Source: Homarus americanus
Taxonomy: Eukaryota > Arthropoda > Malacostraca > Decapoda > Nephropidae
Assembly (NCBI RefSeq): GCF_018991925.1
Contig: NW_024742485.1
Location: 622,001-686,000 of the forward strand
DNA length: 64,000 bases
Direction of reading: 5' to 3'
The notes under the pieces are model-generated. The model was not told the origin of the DNA. It saw only the letters and a list, made by a program, of their open reading frames with translations, and searched no databases. This document shows, piece after piece, positions 58,501-64,000 of this stretch (position 1 is the stretch's first letter; every line of letters begins with the position of its first letter). Made by a program: the position numbers and the translations under genes.

Positions 58501-61500
58501 ACCAGTCATGGACCTAAAGGGGTGCCAGCCCTCACACCCCGGGTCATGGGGTTGAAGCAGTTCCTGGTCCTCACACCACGGGTCATGGAGCTGTAGGGTG
58601 CCCGGCCATCACACCGCGATTCATGGCACTGAAAGGTAACCGGCCCTCACACCGGTCATGGCAATGAATAGGTGCCCGGCCGTCACACCCCAGTTCATTG
58701 CTCTGTCAGGGTGCCCGGGCCTCACACCCCGTTCCATGGCACTAAAGGGATGCCAGACCCTCACACCCCGGCTCATGGCACTGAAGGGGTGCCCGGCCCC
58801 TAAAGCCCCGGGTCATGTCACTGAAGAGGTGCCGGCCCTCACACCCCTGGCCATGGGACTGGGTATGCCGGGCCCTCACACCCCTGGTCATAGAGCAAAA
58901 CAGGTGCCCGGCCCTTACCCCCCGGTCATGGGACTGAAGTGGTGCCAAGCCTTCACCCCAGGTCAGTGAAGGAATGACCAGCCCTCCACCCCAGGTCATG
59001 GTACTGAGGGTTCCCGCCACACCCCGGGTCATGGTGCTGGACGGGTGCAGCCCCACCCTGGGTCATGTCACTGAAGGGTGCCCGGCCCTCACACCCCAGG
59101 TCATGTCACTGAAGGGTTGCCCGGCCCTCACACCTGGGTCATGGCACTGAAGGGGTGCCAGCCTCACACCCAGGCATGGTGCTGAAGGGGTGCGCTTTCA
59201 CACACAGTTCATTGGCACTGAAGGTGCAGCCCTCACACCCAGGGTCATGGTGGCTGAGGGGTGCCAGCCCTCACACGGGTCATGGGGTTGAAGCGGTTCC
59301 GGCCATCACACCCCGGTCTATGGTGCTGATGGGGTGCCCAGCCCTCACACCTGGTCATGACCTAAACAGTGCCGAGCCCTCACACCCCTGGTCATGGACC
59401 TAAACAGAGTGCCCGGCCTTTCCCCGGGTCATGGCACTGAAGGTGACAGGCCCTCACACCCAGGTTATGGCACTGGTGCGCTGCCCACACATCTGGGTCA
59501 TGTCATTGAAAGGGTGCCAGGCCCTCACACCCAGTGTCATGTCACTGAAAGGTTGCCCGGCCCTCACACCAGGGTCATAGCACTGAAGGGTGCCCGGCCT
59601 CATACCCCGGATCAGGGTGCTGGAAAGGTGCCCGCCCTCACACCCCGATTCATGGCACTGAAATCGAGCCAGCCCTCACCCCGGGTCATGGCACTGAAAA
59701 GGTGCCCGGCCCTCCACCCCGTGTCATGTGAAGGGTGCCAGCCCTCCACCCGGTTCATAGCTCTGTAGGGTTGCCCGCCCCTCACCCGTTTCCTTGGCAC
59801 TCAAGGGGTGCCAGCCCTCACACCCCGCTCATGGCACTGAAGGGTGCCCGTAACTGACCCCGGGTCATGTAACTGAAGGGGTGGCCAGCCCTCACATCCA
59901 GGTCATGTCACTGAAGGGTGCCCAGCCGTCACACCCTGGCCATGGCACTGAAGGTGCCCGCCCTCATACCCCGGATCAGGGTGCTGGAAGGTGCCCGGCC
60001 TCCCCACCCCGATTCATGGCACTGAAATCAGGCCAGCCCTCACACCCCGGGTCATGGCACTGAAAAGGTGCCCGGCCCTCACCCCGTGTCATGTGAAGGG
60101 GTGCCGGCCCTCCCACCTCCGGTTCATAGCTCTGTAGGGTTGCCCGCCCTCACCCCGTTCATGGCACTCAGGGGTGCCAGCCTCCACCCCGGCTCATGGC
60201 ACTGAAGGTGCCCATGTGACGCCCCGGGTCATGTAACTGAAGGGGTGGCCAGCCCTCACACCCCAGGTCATGTCACTGAAGGTGCCCAGCCGTCACCCCT
60301 GGCCATGGCACTGAAGGTGTGCCCGGCCCTCACACCTCGGGACATGGGGCTGAAGGTGCCCGGCCGTCACACCAGGTCATGGCACTGAAGAAGTGCTGCC
60401 TCTCACACCCCGCTCATGGCACTGAAAGGGTGCTCAGCCCTCACACCCCCAGGTCATAGCACTGAAGGGTGCCCGCCCTCACACCCTGACCATAGACCTC
60501 GCCAGTGCCGTCTTCACACCCCGGATCATGTCACTGAAGCGGTGCCCAGCCGTCACAGCCTGGCCATGGCACTGAAGGTGTGCCCTCCACACACCTGGTT
60601 TTGACCTAAATGGGTGACCGGCCCTCACACCTCAGGACATGGGGCTGAAGAGGTGCCACCGTCACACCCCGGGTCATGGCACTGAAGGTGGCTGGCTCTC
60701 ACACCCCGGGTCATGGCACTGAAAGGGGTGATCGGCCCTCAAACCCTGGGTCATGGTGCTGGAGGGTGCAGGCTCACACCCAGTTCACAGCACTGTAGCG
60801 GTGCCCGGCCTTCACCCGTTTCATGGCACTGAAAGGGTGCGGCCTCACACCCGATTCCTGGCACTGAAATCAGGCGGCCCTCACACCCCGGGTCATGGTG
60901 CTGAAGGTGCCCGGCCCTCACCCAGATTCACTGGCACTGAAGGGTGGTTGGCCCTCACCCCCATTCATGGCACTGAAAGGGTGCCCGCCTTCACCCAGTT
61001 CATGGCACTGAAGGTGCCCATCCGTCCCCCAGTTCATGACACTGAAGGGGTGCCCGGCCCTCAACTCCGGGTCATGGTGCTGGAAGGGTGCCCGGCCCTC
61101 ACACCAAAGTTATGTCACTAAGGGTGCCCGCCCTCACACCCCGGGTCATGGGGTTGAAGCGGTTTCCAGCCATCACACCCCGGGTCATGGTGCTGATGGG
61201 GGCCCAGCCTCACACCCCTGGTCATGAGCCTAAACAGTGCCGGGCCCTCACACCCCTGGTCATGGACCTAAACGAGTGCCCGGCCTTTGCACCCGGGTCA
61301 TGGCACTGAAGGGTGACAGGCCCTCACACCCAGTTATGGCACTGAAAGGTGCGCTGCCCACACATCTGGGTCATGTCATTGAAAGGGTGCCAGGCCCTCA
61401 CACCCCAGTGTCATGTCACTGAAAGGTTTCCCGGCCTCACACCACGGGTCATAGCACTGAAGGGTGCCCGGCCCTCCTCACGGATCAGGGTGCTGGAAGG

Positions 61501-62600
61501 TGCCCGCCCTCACACCCCGATTCATGGCACTAATCGAGCCCAGCCCTCACCACCCCGGGTCATGGCACTGAGGTGCCCGGCCCTCCCCACCCGTGTCATG
61601 TGAAGGGTGCCAGCCCTCCACCTCCAGTTCATAGCTCTGTAGGGTTGCCTGGCCTCACCCCGTTTCCATGGCACTCAAGGGGTGCGCAGCCTCTCCAGCT
61701 CATAGCACTGAAGGGTGCCGTAACTGACGCCCGGGTCATGTATAACTGAAGGGGTGGCCGCCCTCACGGGTCATGTCCGAAGAGGGTGCCCAGCCGTCAC
61801 ACCTGGCCATGGCACTGAAGGGTGCGGCTCTCCGGATCAGGGTGCTGGAAGGTGCCGGCCCTCACACCCCGATTCGCACTGAAATCAGGCCGGCCCCACC
61901 CCGGGTCATGGCACTGAAGTGCCCGGCCTCACACCGTGTCATGTGAAGGGTGCCGGCACCTCCGGTTCATAGCTCTGTGGGTTGCCGGCCCTCACACCCC
62001 GTTTCAGCACTCAGGGGTGCCAGCCCTCACCCCGGCTCACGCGCAAGGTGCGTAACTGACGCCCAGGGTGCTCTGCTTGAAGGGGTAGCCCTCACCCGGT
62101 CTGTCACTGAAGGGTTGCCCAGGCATCACCGCGCTTTGCCAGTGTGCTGACCCGCCACACTCGGGACATGGGGCTGAAGGGTGCCCGTCACGTCACTTCA
62201 GGTAATGCCAGGTGGCTCTCTCGCTCAACGAAGAATTCGCTCACCCAGTGCACTGAAGGGGTGCCTCCCCCAAGCCGCCATTCAGTCTTCCCAGTTACTG
62301 GCAGTGGTAACCCCCATGCACTGAGGTGCCAGCCCCTCACACCTGATTGGCTAAATGGGTGGCCCTCACACTCGGGACATGGGGCTGAAGGGTGCCGGCT
62401 GTCACACCCGGTCGCAGCACTGAAGGTGGCTGGCTCTCACACCCGGTCATAGCACTGAAAGGGTGATCGGCCCTCAAACCTGGGTCATGGTGCTGGAGGG
62501 TGAGGCTCCCCAGTTCCGCACTGTGGCAGTGCCCGGCCTTCACCCCGTTTCATGGCACTGAGGTGCCCAGCCTCACCCGATTCCTGGCACTGAAATCCAG
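52500..62600. repeat. Higher-order repeat B, about 1.85-kb blocks
   Basis: The marker CATAGCTCTGTRGGGTTGCC occurs in pairs about 340-370 bp apart: 54754/55103, 56581/56920, 59758/60127 and 61633/61970. Successive pairs are 1.83, 3.18 and 1.88 kb apart; the long gap holds an extra block (57.3-59.1 kb) matching 51.7-52.5 kb. Each block also carries TGTCATGTCACTGAAAGGTTGCC-type and CCCGTAACTGACG units. Units here are heavily deleted and 52.5-54.2 kb includes foreign-looking G/T-rich words. Confidence 0.7.
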
Positions 62601-64000
62601 GCGGCCCTCACCCCTGGTCATGGTGCTGAAGGGGTGCCCATCCGTCCCCAGTTCATGACACTGAAGGGGTGCCCGGCCCTCACACCCCGATTCATGGCAC
62701 TGAAAGGGTGCCCGGCCTTCACACCCCAGTTCATGGCACAGAAGGGGTGGCCATCCGTCACACCCCGGTTCATGACACTGAAGGGGTGCCCGGCCCTCAC
62801 ACTCCGGGTCATGGTGCTGGAAGGGTGCCCGGCCCTCACACCCAAAGTTATGTCACTAAAGGGGTGCCCGGCCCTCACACCCCGGGTCATGTCACTGAAG
62901 GGGTGCACGGCCATCACACCCCGGGAATGGACCTAAAGGGGTGCCCGGCCCTCACACCCAGGGTCATGGGGTTGAAGCGGTTCCCGGTCCTCACACCACG
63001 GGTCATGGAGCTGAAGGGGTGCCCGGTCATCACACCCCGATTCATGGCACTGAAAGGGTGCCCGGCCCTTACACCCCGGTTCATGGCACTGAAAAGGTGC
63101 CCGACCCTCACACCCGTGTCATGTGAAGGGGTGCCCGGCCCTCACACCGCGGTTCATAGCTCTGTAGGGGTGCCCTGCCCACAGCACCCAGTTTCATTGC
63201 ACTAAAGGGGTGCCCGGCCCTCACACCCCGGGTCATGGCACTGAATCGGTGCGGCCGTCACACCCCTGGCAATGGCACTGAAGGTATGCCCGGCCCTCAC
63301 ACCCCTGGTCATAGACCTAACGAGTGCCTGGCCCTCACATCCCGGGTCATGGGGCTGAAGGGGTGCCCAGCCCTCACACCCCGGGTCATGGCACTGAAGG
63401 AGTGACCGGCCCTCACACCCCGGTTCATGGCACTGAAAGGGTGCCCAGCCCACACACCCCGGGTCATGTCATTGAAGGGGTGCCCGGCCCTCACACCCTG
63501 GATCATGTCACTGAAAGGCTGCCCGGCCCTCACACCCCAGTTCATAGCACTGAAAGGGAGCCCGGCCCTCATACCCCGGGTCATGGTGCTGGAGGGGTGC
63601 CCGACCCTCACACCCCAATTCATGGCACTGAATTCGAGCCCGGCCCTCACACCCCGGGTCATGGCACTGGAAAGGTGCTCGGCCCTCACATCCCGTGTCA
63701 TGTGAAGGGGTGCTTGGCCCTCACATCCCGGTTCATATCTCTGTAGGTGTGCCTGGCCCTCACATCCCGTTTCATGGCACTAAATGGGTGCCAGGCCCTC
63801 ACACCCCGGCTCATGGCACTAAAGGGGTGCCCGGCCCTCACACCCTGCGTCATAGCACTGAAGCGGTGCCCGGCCGTCACACCCCTGGCCATGGCACTGA
63901 AGGTGTGCCCGGCCCTCACACACCTGGTTATAGACCTAAACAGGTGGCAGGCCCTCACACCTCGGGTCATGGGGCTGAAGGGGTGCCCGGCTTTCACACC

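Larger units (their letters stand above)
40881..64000. repeat. 39-bp megasatellite, about 600 copies, open at right edge
   Basis: The unit joins GGTCATGGCACTGAAGGGG to TGCCCGGCCCTCACACCCCG and has a 39-bp period (for example GGTCA at 57347 and 57386). Variant units swap the centre: GTCATGTCACTGAAG, GTCATGGTGCTGAAG, GTCATGGGGTTGAAGCGG, GTCATAGACCTAAACGAG, TTCATGGCACTGAAATCGAG. Since 39 is 13 codons, open frames yield periodic peptides on the plus strand (VMALKGCPALTPR; HGTEGVPGPHTPG) and minus strand (GVRAGHPFSAMTR). I call no gene in it. Unit integrity varies: 47.5-48.7, 50.7-52.5, 57.3-58.3 and 62.6-64.0 kb are clean, while other parts are full of small deletions. Confidence 0.98.

Overview
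This window is eukaryotic nuclear DNA, most probably from an arthropod and, as a best guess, a decapod crustacean. The support is a conserved animal transcription-regulator exon ending in a perfect GT donor, telomere-like CCTAA/TTAGG words (the arthropod telomere motif) scattered along the sequence, a tRNA-derived SINE-like head, a LINE 3' remnant, and an extreme load of micro- and minisatellites of the sort reported for decapod genomes. There are no operons, ribosome binding sites or prokaryotic genes. The species assignment is inference.

Layout. 1-4545 is AT-rich flanking DNA with one speculative coding exon (1219-1344) and a patch of decayed TTAGG-like repeats (2691-3055). 4546-4787 is the presumed promoter and 5' leader, with two short upstream ORFs. 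4788-6056 is the only gene segment I recognise with confidence: the first coding exon of a Ski/Sno family transcriptional co-repressor (the family of vertebrate SKI/SKIL and Drosophila Snoo), carrying the N-terminal receptor-SMAD-binding motif, the Dachshund-homology domain and the SMAD4-binding zinc domain. It stops at a CAG|GTAAGT donor in phase 0. No downstream Ski exon (coiled coil) is visible, so 6057-64000 is best read as the start of a very long intron, though that cannot be proved from the window alone.

The presumed intron is a collection of unrelated tandem repeats: a 59-bp array with a CACGTG E-box in most units (9327-10788), a roughly 1-kb G/T-only satellite (21378-22361), a 24-bp AGAC-rich satellite (27120-29084), a 29-bp array that shares 13 bp with the terminal repeat of a nearby foldback element (29756-30552), an ACC-rich block (37695-38560), another 24-bp array (39564-40353), and many di- and trinucleotide tracts.

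From 40881 to the right edge the sequence is one array of about 600 copies of a 39-bp unit, more than 23 kb and running off the window. It has higher-order structure: a block of about 3.8-4.0 kb present nearly three times on the left and a block of about 1.85 kb on the right. Because 39 is a multiple of 3, the array produces long open frames of 13-residue periodic peptides on both strands. I treat these as by-products of the repeat, not genes. Unit integrity is patchy, which may reflect assembly polishing. All the long open frames after 6080 are explained by repeats or chance.
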